Source: PKWO01 sp036384915 (GTDB lineage: Bacteria; Pseudomonadota; Gammaproteobacteria; Burkholderiales; Burkholderiaceae_D). Taken from it: a stretch of 5,506 nt of DNA. A program made the translations under genes and the position numbers. The DNA lies in NCBI GenBank assembly GCA_036384915.1, contig DASVLJ010000029.1:1-5506 (forward strand), in the 5' to 3' direction. Within the stretch, counting starts at the first letter, position 1, and every line of letters begins with the position of its first letter. Under the pieces are notes generated by a model, which was not told the DNA's origin, made no database searches, and saw nothing but the letters and a program-made list of their open reading frames with translations. This document shows positions 1 through 5,179 of the stretch, piece by piece.

Positions 1-7
1 GAAGCGA

Positions 8-107
8 AATGGGTGGGAAAAGAGCCCAATTTGGCCTCGCTTTTGAGGACTGTAGCCGTAGCTACAGCCGGAAAAACGGGGCAAAGTGGGACTTTTCTCC
101 ATCCATT
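8..107. repeat. large imperfect palindrome (inverted repeat, arms 8-56 and 61-107, loop CGTA)
   Basis: Positions 8-56, aligned with the reverse complement of 61-107, match in about 39 of 50 columns by hand, counting gaps as mismatches. The inner seven base pairs, CTGTAGC and GCTACAG around the loop CGTA, are perfect. The outer ends also agree (AATGG, then TGG after one mismatch). A transcript of either strand could fold into one long hairpin. The left arm, read on the minus strand, contains a smaller stem (GAGGCC and GGGCTC with one mismatch, loop AAATT) followed by TTTT, which may help end the operon transcript. Size and symmetry resemble non-autonomous palindromic intergenic repeats, but no second copy is in the window, so its dispersed nature is not shown. 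Confidence 0.7.
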
Positions 108-108
108 G

Positions 109-176
109 CAGCCGACTCGCTTCTGCCGCGCAGGCTCCTAGGCCTGCATCGGCTGTCCCGGTCTGAACTGCGGCAG
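109..176. repeat. nested and competing inverted repeats
   Basis: CAGCCGA at 109-115 pairs with TCGGCTG at 149-155. Inside that, GCAGGC at 130-135 pairs with GCCTGC at 142-147 around TCCTAG. A competing pairing joins CTGCCGC at 123-129 to GCGGCAG at 170-176. All arms are exact. The block begins one base after the larger palindrome ends, so 8-176 is almost continuous dyad symmetry. No poly-T run follows on either strand, so this is not a standard terminator. It may be a structured 3' untranslated region, or part of the same repeat element. Confidence 0.5.
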
Positions 177-289
177 CCTGGATTTCCTCAGGTTCAACTC
201 TATCCTGCGGCCAGGCGTCGGGCAAAGGCAATGCGACGGACGGCACGAAACCTGCGATACGCTGCAAAAATGAGGGACAGGCGGGAAAC

Positions 290-1990
290 TCAGTTCCGCT
301 TCAAACTTCGTGGAATGGCATCGAGCAGACTACGCGTATAGGGGTGGTTTGGATGACGGTACAGCTCGTCCGCATCGCCCATCTCAACCACCTTGCCCTG
401 TTTCATCACCATGACGTCATCGGCAATGTACTTGACCACGGCCAGATCGTGGGAAATGAAGAGATAGGACAGGCCGAACTCATCTTGCAAGTCTTGCAGC
501 AAGTTCAATACCTGGGCTTGCACCGAAACGTCGAGTGCAGAAACCGATTCGTCACAAACCAGAATCTCGGGTTTCATGGTCAGGCAGCGTGCGATGGCGA
601 TGCGCTGGCGCTGTCCGCCCGAGAATTCGTGCGGGTAGCGGCCGAACGCTTCCGGCGGCAAGCCGACTTTTTGCAGCAATTGCCATACGGTTTCGATGCG
701 TTCTGCATCATCCTTTCCTATGCCGTGGATGCGCATCGGCTCGAGCAGAATCTGCCCGACCGTGAAACGCGGATTGAGCGAGGCATAGGGATTCTGGAAC
801 ACGATCTGTATACGCCGCTTATAAGGCAGGAATTCGCGCTCCGGCATGGCGAGAATATCCCGCCCCCCGAACCAGGCTTCGCCGCGTGTAGCCTGGTGCA
901 GCCGCGTCAAGGTCAGGCCGACTGTCGTCTTGCCCGAGCCCGATTCGCCCACCACGCCCAGCGTCTTGCCGCGCGCCATGCGGAACGACACGCCGTCGAC
1001 GGCATGGAATTCGCGGCGACCGAACCAGCCCTCTCGGCTGCTGAAGCTCTTGCCCAGGTTGCGCACGTCAAGCACGATCTCCTCGTTCTCCCTCGAGCCG
1101 CGCCGGCGCTCAGGCTGCACGGTGCCGCCGCCTTCGAGGTAATCGGCAATCACCGGCAGGCGGCGCGGCCGCGCATCGAGCGTGGGCCGGCAATGCAGTA
1201 GCGCCCTGGTGTAGGAATCCCGCGGCCTGTCGAAGACGTCGCGCGTCGCGCCAGCCTCGCGGATTTCGCCGTGGCGCATCACGATGACACGTTCGGCGAT
1301 GTCGCCGACCAAGGCTAGATCGTGCGTGATGAACAGTACCGACATCCTGTGCTTTTTGCGCAAGCGCTCGAGCAAATCGATGATCTGCCTCTGTATCGTC
1401 ACGTCGAGCGCCGTGGTCGGCTCGTCGGCGATGAGCAGTTTAGGTTCGCAGGCGATCGCCATGGCGATCATCACGCGCTGCTGCTGTCCGCCCGAGAGCT
1501 GGCTCGGGTAGGCGTCGGCGCGGCGCGCCGGCTCGGGCAAACCGACTTCTTCGAGCAGGGCGATGGCACGCGCGCGTGCCGCCTTGGCATCCATAGCCAA
1601 GTGCAGGCGCAAGACTTCGGCAATCTGGTAGCCGACCGTAAGCACCGGGTTCAAGGACGTCATCGGCTCCTGGAAGATCATCGAGATTTCCTTGCCGCAC
1701 AGCGCGCGCCGTTCGCCAGCACTCATAGCGAGCAAGTCGCGCCCTTCGAATTCCATCCTTGCATCCGGATCGACGATGGCGACTTCGCGCGGCAGCAATC
1801 CCATCAAGGCCAGAGAACTGACCGATTTGCCGCTGCCCGATTCGCCAACCAGGGCAACGGTGGTATCGCGCGCAATCTCGAACGAAATGCCCTTGACCGC
1901 CTGCACCGCTTCATTCCTGCCGGTACGGAACGAAACCTTGAGGCCGGTGACGCGCAGCAAAATATCGTCGCGATCCATGGCCGCACTCAT
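290..1990 (-). CDS. dipeptide/oligopeptide-type ABC transporter, fused double ATP-binding protein
   Basis: This 566-residue protein is the energy-supplying subunit of the importer. It sits on the cytoplasmic face and hydrolyses ATP to drive the two permeases. It carries two complete nucleotide-binding domains in one chain, like YejF and GsiA; Dpp and Opp systems use two separate proteins. Domain 1 has Walker A GESGSGKS at 49-56, Q-loop Gln107, signature LSGGQQQR at 165-172, Walker B ending DEPTTALD at 189-196 and switch His223. Domain 2 has Walker A GESGSGKT at 348-355, Gln399, signature FSGGQRQR at 456-463, DESVSALD at 480-487 and His514. Both are followed by the oligopeptide-transporter C-terminal extension (SYTRALL near 259 and PYTRSLL near 550). 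All catalytic residues are present. The start is set by an ATGA overlap with the upstream permease stop; Met5 is an alternative. There is no clear Shine-Dalgarno, which fits translational coupling. The exact substrate class is unknown. Confidence 0.96.
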   Translation of the reverse strand: MSAAMDRDDILLRVTGLKVSFRTGRNEAVQAVKGISFEIARDTTVALVGESGSGKSVSSLALMGLLPREVAIVDPDARMEFEGRDLLAMSAGERRALCGKEISMIFQEPMTSLNPVLTVGYQIAEVLRLHLAMDAKAARARAIALLEEVGLPEPARRADAYPSQLSGGQQQRVMIAMAIACEPKLLIADEPTTALDVTIQRQIIDLLERLRKKHRMSVLFITHDLALVGDIAERVIVMRHGEIREAGATRDVFDRPRDSYTRALLHCRPTLDARPRRLPVIADYLEGGGTVQPERRRGSRENEEIVLDVRNLGKSFSSREGWFGRREFHAVDGVSFRMARGKTLGVVGESGSGKTTVGLTLTRLHQATRGEAWFGGRDILAMPEREFLPYKRRIQIVFQNPYASLNPRFTVGQILLEPMRIHGIGKDDAERIETVWQLLQKVGLPPEAFGRYPHEFSGGQRQRIAIARCLTMKPEILVCDESVSALDVSVQAQVLNLLQDLQDEFGLSYLFISHDLAVVKYIADDVMVMKQGKVVEMGDADELYRHPNHPYTRSLLDAIPRSLKRN

Positions 1991-3090
1991 TTCAGTTTCG
2001 GATCAAGCGCGTCGCGCAAGGCATCGGTAAACAGCGAAAACGCCGTCACCAGCACCGCCATGGCAATACTGGCCGCCGCCAGTTGCCACCACTTCCCGAG
2101 TATCAATTCATTGCGCGCCTCGTTCAACATGCTGCCCCAGGACACCACGCCGACCGGCACACCGAAGCCGAGGAAGCTCAGGACCACTTCATACTTGATG
2201 AAGCCGACCGAAAGCACCGACATCTGCACCAGAGCCACGTGGCTGACGTTGGGAAAGATGTGGGAATACATGCGGCGCCAGTGCGAAGCGCCGATGGCGC
2301 CGGCCGCCAGCACGTATTCGCGCGATCTATGCTTGATATATTCGGCACGCATCAGGCGGAAGGTGCCGGTCCAGCCGGTGAAGGCGAGAATCAGTACGAT
2401 GGTCGCCACGCCCTTGTGCTGCAGCACCGCTGCCACCGCCATGATCAGAAGCAGGTTGGGCACGGCCGTGAAGACGCTGTATACCCAGTTGAGAATATCG
2501 TCGACGGCGCGGCCGAAATAGCCGGCGCACGCGCCGAGCAGCGTGCCAAGGAAGGTCGCGAGCAAGGCGGCCAGCAGCCCGACCGCGATGGACGTTTCCG
2601 ACCCCTTGACTGTCTTCTTGATGATATCGTGCCCCCACTTGTCGGCACCGAAGGGCAGCGTGGGCAAGCGCCCCAAGGCCGTCCTCTTCCCCTCCTTCGC
2701 CAACTGTGCGCGCAATTGTGCAATCTCCGTCCCGATGGGGTCGACGATGCCGTAATCCTCGGGTACGGCAGATGATGCATCACCGCCCTGCGCCCGCCGG
2801 TCGCGCAAGACCTCTTGCAAGGAATCGCGCCGGTTTTCGGGCACGCTCTTGTCGAATGCCGCTTCGGCGTTGTTCGCCTGCGCCGACGCGCCGGCGAACG
2901 TAGGCGGCGCATAGTTGATGCCAATTTCGCGGTCCCAATCGGCGGCAATCAAGCCGCTACCAGACAAAGCGATCAATAACAGATAAGCGCCAACCACCAC
3001 CAGCGACACCATGGCCAGCCGGTCGGCACGCAAGCGGCGCCAGGCCAGCAGCCACAGGCCGGGCGAGCGGGGAAGCGCGGCAGCCGTCAT
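1987..3090 (-). CDS. ABC transporter permease, DppC/OppC type, with long periplasmic segment
   Basis: This 367-residue inner-membrane subunit forms half of the translocation channel, partnering the permease encoded just upstream. Helix 1 lies near residues 26-48. A polar stretch of over 100 residues (about 51-163) follows, then a membrane domain with further helices to about residue 357. The family's entry motif is recognisable as GADKWGHDIIKKTVKGSE at 148-165. The EAA loop that docks on the ATPase is at 258-281 (EYVLAAGAIGAS, then HIFPN). The end, DALRDALDPKLK, is typical. The polar segment is longer than in ordinary DppC/OppC proteins as I remember them and contains a charged helical part (about 85-135). 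It probably faces the periplasm. The start overlaps the preceding stop as ATGA, with no clear Shine-Dalgarno. It is unlikely to be a true YejE, since sequence resemblance is to the general DppC family. Confidence 0.95.
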   Translation of the reverse strand: MTAAALPRSPGLWLLAWRRLRADRLAMVSLVVVGAYLLLIALSGSGLIAADWDREIGINYAPPTFAGASAQANNAEAAFDKSVPENRRDSLQEVLRDRRAQGGDASSAVPEDYGIVDPIGTEIAQLRAQLAKEGKRTALGRLPTLPFGADKWGHDIIKKTVKGSETSIAVGLLAALLATFLGTLLGACAGYFGRAVDDILNWVYSVFTAVPNLLLIMAVAAVLQHKGVATIVLILAFTGWTGTFRLMRAEYIKHRSREYVLAAGAIGASHWRRMYSHIFPNVSHVALVQMSVLSVGFIKYEVVLSFLGFGVPVGVVSWGSMLNEARNELILGKWWQLAAASIAMAVLVTAFSLFTDALRDALDPKLK

Positions 3091-4025
3091 CGCAGTTGCA
3101 CGCGCGGGTCGGCCGCCTTATACAACAGGTCGGCCAACAGGTTGAAAATCATGGTCGCTGCGGCCACATAAACCGTCACGGCCTTGATCACGGGAAAGTC
3201 GCTGCGGTCCACCGCCTGGATCACTTCGCGGCCTATGCCTGGCACACTGAAGAAATTCTCCAGTAGGAAGACGCCGATCAGGAGGCCGGGCAGATTGGCC
3301 ATGACATAAGTGATAATGGGAATCGCCGCATTGCGCAACACATGCACCCAGACCACGCGCCGCTCGGAAACACCCTTGGCGCGGGCCGTGCGCACATAAT
3401 CCTGCCCCACCTCGTCGAGCACGAAAGTGCGGAACAGGCGCAATGTCGGCGCCACACCGACCACCAGGCCGATCAGGATGGGCAAGGGCGCATAGCGCAA
3501 CAGGTTTTCACCGAAGCCGTCGCCCCAGCCCTGCACCGGGAACCAGCCCCACTTGAAGGCGAACCAGTACTGGAACACGATCATGTAGACCAGAATGGAA
3601 ATCGACATGCCGAACGTGCACGCCACCATGACGGCACGGTCGGTCAATGAACCGCGCACGAAGGCAGTGGCCAGGGCAAGGGCAATCGCAATCACGGTTT
3701 CGAGCACCGTCATCGGCAACATCACCGTCAGCGAAGGCCCGATGCGGGTGGCGAGAATGTGCGCCACGCTCTCGCCCGTACTCCAACTGTTGCCGAAATC
3801 AAAAGTGGCGATTTGCTTGAGGAATATCCACAATTGCACGGAGTAAGGCTGGTCGATACCGAGTTGGCGACGGATGTTGACAATCTGTTCCGCGCTCGAC
3901 ACCTTGCCGGCCAGGATATAGGCCGGGTCGCCGCCTACCCAGTTGAACAGGATGAACACCATGACGACGACCCCGGCCATGGTCGGCACCATTTGCCACA
4001 GGCGGCGCACGATATAAGCCGTCAT
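3087..4025 (-). CDS. ABC transporter permease, DppB/OppB type
   Basis: This 312-residue inner-membrane subunit is the other half of the channel. The N-terminus (YIVRRLWQMVPT, then a helix to about residue 29) is the classic DppB start. GGDPAYILAG at 31-40 and FDFGNSW at 75-81 match conserved family positions. The membrane domain runs from about 97 to 305. The EAA docking loop is at 209-233 (DYVRTARAKGVS, then HVLRNA). The end, DLLYKAADPRVQLR, is typical. Length is close to OppB and DppB and shorter than YejB. The ATG is preceded by GGAG five bases upstream, and no nearer in-frame start competes. It is the first confident gene of the operon. An AT-repeat at 4056-4064 could supply a -10 element, but no -35 is visible. 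No substrate-binding protein gene lies before it, which is unusual for this class. Confidence 0.96.
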   Translation of the reverse strand: MTAYIVRRLWQMVPTMAGVVVMVFILFNWVGGDPAYILAGKVSSAEQIVNIRRQLGIDQPYSVQLWIFLKQIATFDFGNSWSTGESVAHILATRIGPSLTVMLPMTVLETVIAIALALATAFVRGSLTDRAVMVACTFGMSISILVYMIVFQYWFAFKWGWFPVQGWGDGFGENLLRYAPLPILIGLVVGVAPTLRLFRTFVLDEVGQDYVRTARAKGVSERRVVWVHVLRNAAIPIITYVMANLPGLLIGVFLLENFFSVPGIGREVIQAVDRSDFPVIKAVTVYVAAATMIFNLLADLLYKAADPRVQLR

Positions 4026-4067
4026 CGATGCTCCGCGGCGTCCCGCATTACGCCCATATATATACAG

Positions 4068-4274
4068 TCACTCCGCATTCAGGATGGAAGGGTTTGTGAA
4101 ACCAGGCACCCGGTGCCGGCGAATCCAGTTGCGCACGAAGCACAACATTCCGGCCCAGACGGCATCGCCATGGCTTTCCCGCACGGCTTGTCTACGCTCG
4201 ACGATACGTGTGCCATCGTCTCCATAACCGGCGGCAAAATCTACGATAGTGGCTCGAACATCCGCGTTCTTCAT
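4068..4274 (-). CDS. possible small hypothetical protein, 68 residues
   Basis: I do not recognise this protein. It is co-directional with the ABC operon and ends 42 nt before the first permease. The ATG at 4274 is preceded by AAGGA (4287 to 4283) with an eight-base spacer, a good ribosome binding site, and this is the main reason to list it. A GTG at 4298 would add eight residues but lacks such a site. The product is rich in arginine and has a Trp-containing stretch in the second half (WAGMLCFVRNWIRRHR) that could be a short amphipathic helix. There is no signal peptide, and the segment is too charged to be a clear membrane helix. Codon use is mixed, so a chance ORF remains quite possible. 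If real, it may be the first gene of the operon. Confidence 0.3.
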   Translation of the reverse strand: MKNADVRATIVDFAAGYGDDGTRIVERRQAVRESHGDAVWAGMLCFVRNWIRRHRVPGFTNPSILNAE

Positions 4275-4334
4275 CAGCACGATCCTTGACGACGACACTT
4301 ACCGCGCCAGTGCACAAGCGCGGGCGCCGACCGG

Positions 4335-4562
4335 ATGCAGGCAGGTTTATTGCAGATAGATCCCGATCGCCTCGCAGGCGGCAGGGCCTCCGACAATACC
4401 ATTACCATGGAAACTGCATGCAGCAAGTCCTGCATCCTCCCGCTTCCCATTCCCATCGGATCGATCCGCGAGAGTCTACGCGAAGCCTGGCCCGACCACA
4501 GCAAATTTTTGCGTTCGAAAATCGGCTACAAAATCCCGTCCGGACAAGCTTGCCCGAACTAA
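4335..4562 (+). CDS. possible small hypothetical protein, up to 75 residues
   Basis: I do not recognise this product. Support is indirect: the TAA stop at 4560-4562 lies 12 nt before a 12-bp hairpin at 4575-4610. The second half of the peptide looks protein-like, with a likely helix (SIRESLREAWPDHSKFLRSK). Third codon positions from Met25 onward are about two-thirds G or C, near what the neighbours show. Against it, neither the ATG at 4335 nor the internal ATG at 4407 has a good Shine-Dalgarno, and no promoter is evident. It is divergent from the small ORF at 4068-4274, with 60 bp between the starts. It could be a chance ORF or the remnant of a decayed gene. Confidence 0.22.
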   Translation: MQAGLLQIDPDRLAGGRASDNTITMETACSKSCILPLPIPIGSIRESLREAWPDHSKFLRSKIGYKIPSGQACPN

Positions 4563-4574
4563 TTGTCGATTTGT

Positions 4575-4610
4575 ACAGTCACATGCTAACCATTACGGGC
4601 ATGTGGCTGT
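4575..4610 (+). terminator. 12-bp hairpin, possible terminator
   Basis: ACAGTCACATGC at 4575-4586 pairs with GCATGTGGCTGT at 4599-4610 around a 12-base loop; the only departure is one G-T wobble (4579 with 4606). The downstream sequence GTTCTTTAAAAA has only a broken T tract, so this is a weak intrinsic terminator at best. On the minus strand the stem is preceded by A/T runs and followed by GTACAAATCG, which is not terminator-like. It marks the border between the GC-rich and AT-rich halves of the spacer. Confidence 0.45.
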
Positions 4611-4737
4611 GTTCTTTAAAAATCTGTGCAGCGCACCAAATCCTTCCGCTGCGTTATTTGCACGACCGTTCGCATGAATTTGAGCGCTCGGAAGGCATCT
4701 TTTGACATAAATTTTCAAATTTTTTTTCACCGATCTC

Positions 4738-4759
4738 CTTGCTTGACAAGCAAGTTTTT
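4738..4759 (+). terminator. palindrome followed by T5: terminator-like hairpin or operator
   Basis: CTTGCTTG at 4738-4745 and CAAGCAAG at 4747-4754 are exact reverse complements around a single A. RNA could form a seven-pair stem with a GAC loop, directly followed by TTTTT at 4755-4759, the layout of an intrinsic terminator for plus-strand transcription. The stem is poor in GC, and no firm plus-strand gene lies upstream. The same DNA could instead be a protein-binding palindrome. It also contains a perfect -35-like TTGACA at 4743-4748, but no -10 sits at the right distance. Confidence 0.4.
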
Positions 4760-4937
4760 CCCATCATCTTGTCTTTTAGAAAATTCCGGCGCACGTGAAA
4801 ATTTGCCATATTTTGTTTGGAGCCGAATTCAATGCGACGTCATATCGTGTGCGCGCAAAGCGATCGGGAACGAAAAACTAAATTTTATTCAGAACCCGGA
4901 TTTCACAGGCGTGGCGTGAATTGTCATGGCGTCTATT

Positions 4938-4972
4938 CGAATTTTCATGACTGAAATCCCGATGAAAATTCG
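4938..4972. repeat. perfect 11-bp inverted repeat upstream of the tonB promoter
   Basis: CGAATTTTCAT at 4938-4948 and ATGAAAATTCG at 4962-4972 are exact reverse complements separated by 13 bases. Two further G-T wobble pairs would extend an RNA stem. The right arm ends 16 bp before the proposed -35 box of tonB, so this is well placed to be a regulator-binding site. No T tract follows on either strand, which argues against a terminator. It does not match the Fur-box consensus, so iron control cannot be claimed from it. Confidence 0.5.
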
Positions 4973-4988
4973 GGCCCGGAAAATTGTA

Positions 4989-5016
4989 TTGATAGAAAAT
5001 TCAACGTATGTATAAT
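4989..5016 (+). promoter_or_regulatory. sigma70-type promoter of tonB
   Basis: TTGATA at 4989-4994 and a perfect TATAAT at 5011-5016 are separated by 16 bp, matching five of six and six of six bases of the sigma70 consensus. Transcription would begin near A5023, giving a leader of about 157 nt before the tonB start. The -35 element is part of a small dyad, TTGA at 4989-4992 and TCAA at 5001-5004, and the spacer contains one of several GAAAATT motifs. A regulator bound there would block RNA polymerase. Confidence 0.7.
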
Positions 5017-5117
5017 CCGCATACCCTTGAGCCTGTCGCCGGCTTGCCCCGCGTTTTTTTCTGCGATTTCCACAGGAATTCACAACACCGGTTTGGCAGT
5101 GACATGCTCCGATTCAG

Positions 5118-5145
5118 GCAGGCATCAGACCTGCAACCTCGCAGG
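5118..5145 (+). promoter_or_regulatory. mutually exclusive short hairpins in the tonB leader
   Basis: CCTGC at 5130-5134 can pair either with GCAGG at 5118-5122 (loop of 7) or with GCAGG at 5141-5145 (loop of 6), but not with both. It lies 22 nt or more before the Shine-Dalgarno. Upstream in the same leader is a T7 run at 5054-5060 after a GC-rich stretch. The stems are only five base pairs, so this may be accidental. Confidence 0.25.
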
Positions 5146-5166
5146 GTTCACGTAACAGTAGGAATT

Positions 5167-5172
5167 GGAGGA
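5167..5172 (+). promoter_or_regulatory. strong Shine-Dalgarno of tonB
   Basis: GGAGGA lies seven bases before the ATG at 5180. It fixes the tonB start with confidence, since no other in-frame start is nearby. Confidence 0.85.
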
Positions 5173-5179
5173 AGCACGC

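Larger units (their letters stand above)
1..289. other. non-coding region downstream of the ABC operon, rich in dyad symmetry
   Basis: No convincing gene lies in this stretch. It starts right after the stop codon of the double ATPase and runs to the window edge. It holds the 100-bp palindrome at 8-107 and the dyads between 109 and 176. On the minus strand one frame is open from 300 to the edge. It has no good start codon, resembles no family I know, and its far end simply reads through the palindrome, so I treat it as non-coding. A plus-strand frame at 9-341 also reads across the palindrome and overlaps the ATPase end. A short stem on the minus strand (38 to 22) followed by TTTT could act as a weak terminator for the operon, about 250 nt after its last stop. 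Confidence 0.6.
4026..5179. other. 1.15-kb intergenic region between the ABC operon and tonB
   Basis: This divergent spacer has two parts. Positions 4026 to about 4562 resemble the surrounding GC-rich DNA and contain two low-confidence small ORFs, a 13-bp near-palindrome at 4105-4117 (GGCACC, C, GGTGCC) and a perfect 12-bp palindrome CGGATCGATCCG at 4457-4468. Positions from about 4563 to 5060 are visibly AT-rich, with long T and A tracts. They contain a 12-bp hairpin, a 17-bp palindrome, an 11-bp inverted repeat and the tonB promoter. I see no tRNA, no known riboswitch and no transposase remnant. Frames longer than 70 codons on either strand in the AT-rich part look random in composition. 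Confidence 0.7.

Noticed and set aside
100..290. RNase P RNA, cobalamin, TPP or other known structured RNA on the minus strand
   Set aside because: A few words looked similar (for example GAGGAAATCC), but the conserved cores of these families are absent.
344..1201. Long plus-strand ORF of 285 residues
   Set aside because: It lies antisense within the double ATPase gene, whose motifs are complete. The frame is open only because of GC-rich codon use.
1322..2521. Long plus-strand ORF of 399 residues
   Set aside because: It is antisense across the ATPase and the second permease, crosses their junction and has no recognisable domain.
2083..2775. Plus-strand ORF of 230 residues rich in His and Gln
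   Set aside because: It is antisense to the DppC-type permease; the composition is that of a mirror-strand frame.
4056..4086. AT-repeat 4056-4064 as -10 box for the ABC operon
   Set aside because: No acceptable -35 hexamer lies 15-19 bp upstream on the minus strand, so it is not listed as a promoter.
4063..4582. Direct repeat TACAGTCAC at 4063-4071 and 4574-4582, like a 9-bp target duplication
   Set aside because: The enclosed segment has no terminal inverted repeats or transposase, and 9-bp repeats are expected by chance many times in 5.5 kb.
4286..4705. Plus-strand ORF of 139 residues
   Set aside because: It begins at a TTG without a ribosome binding site, reads through the 12-bp hairpin and into the AT-rich block, and has a random-looking, Arg/His-rich composition.
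4702..4730. Perfect TTGACA at 4702-4707
   Set aside because: The position of a -10 box is occupied by T-rich sequence and CAC, with no TATAAT-like hexamer.
4626..4919. Plus-strand ORF of 97 residues
   Set aside because: It lies in the AT-rich regulatory block, has no ribosome binding site, and its Cys/Phe-rich composition follows the base composition.
4980..5020. Fur box over the tonB promoter
   Set aside because: Only short TTGA/TCAA symmetry is present; the match to the 19-bp Fur consensus is too poor.
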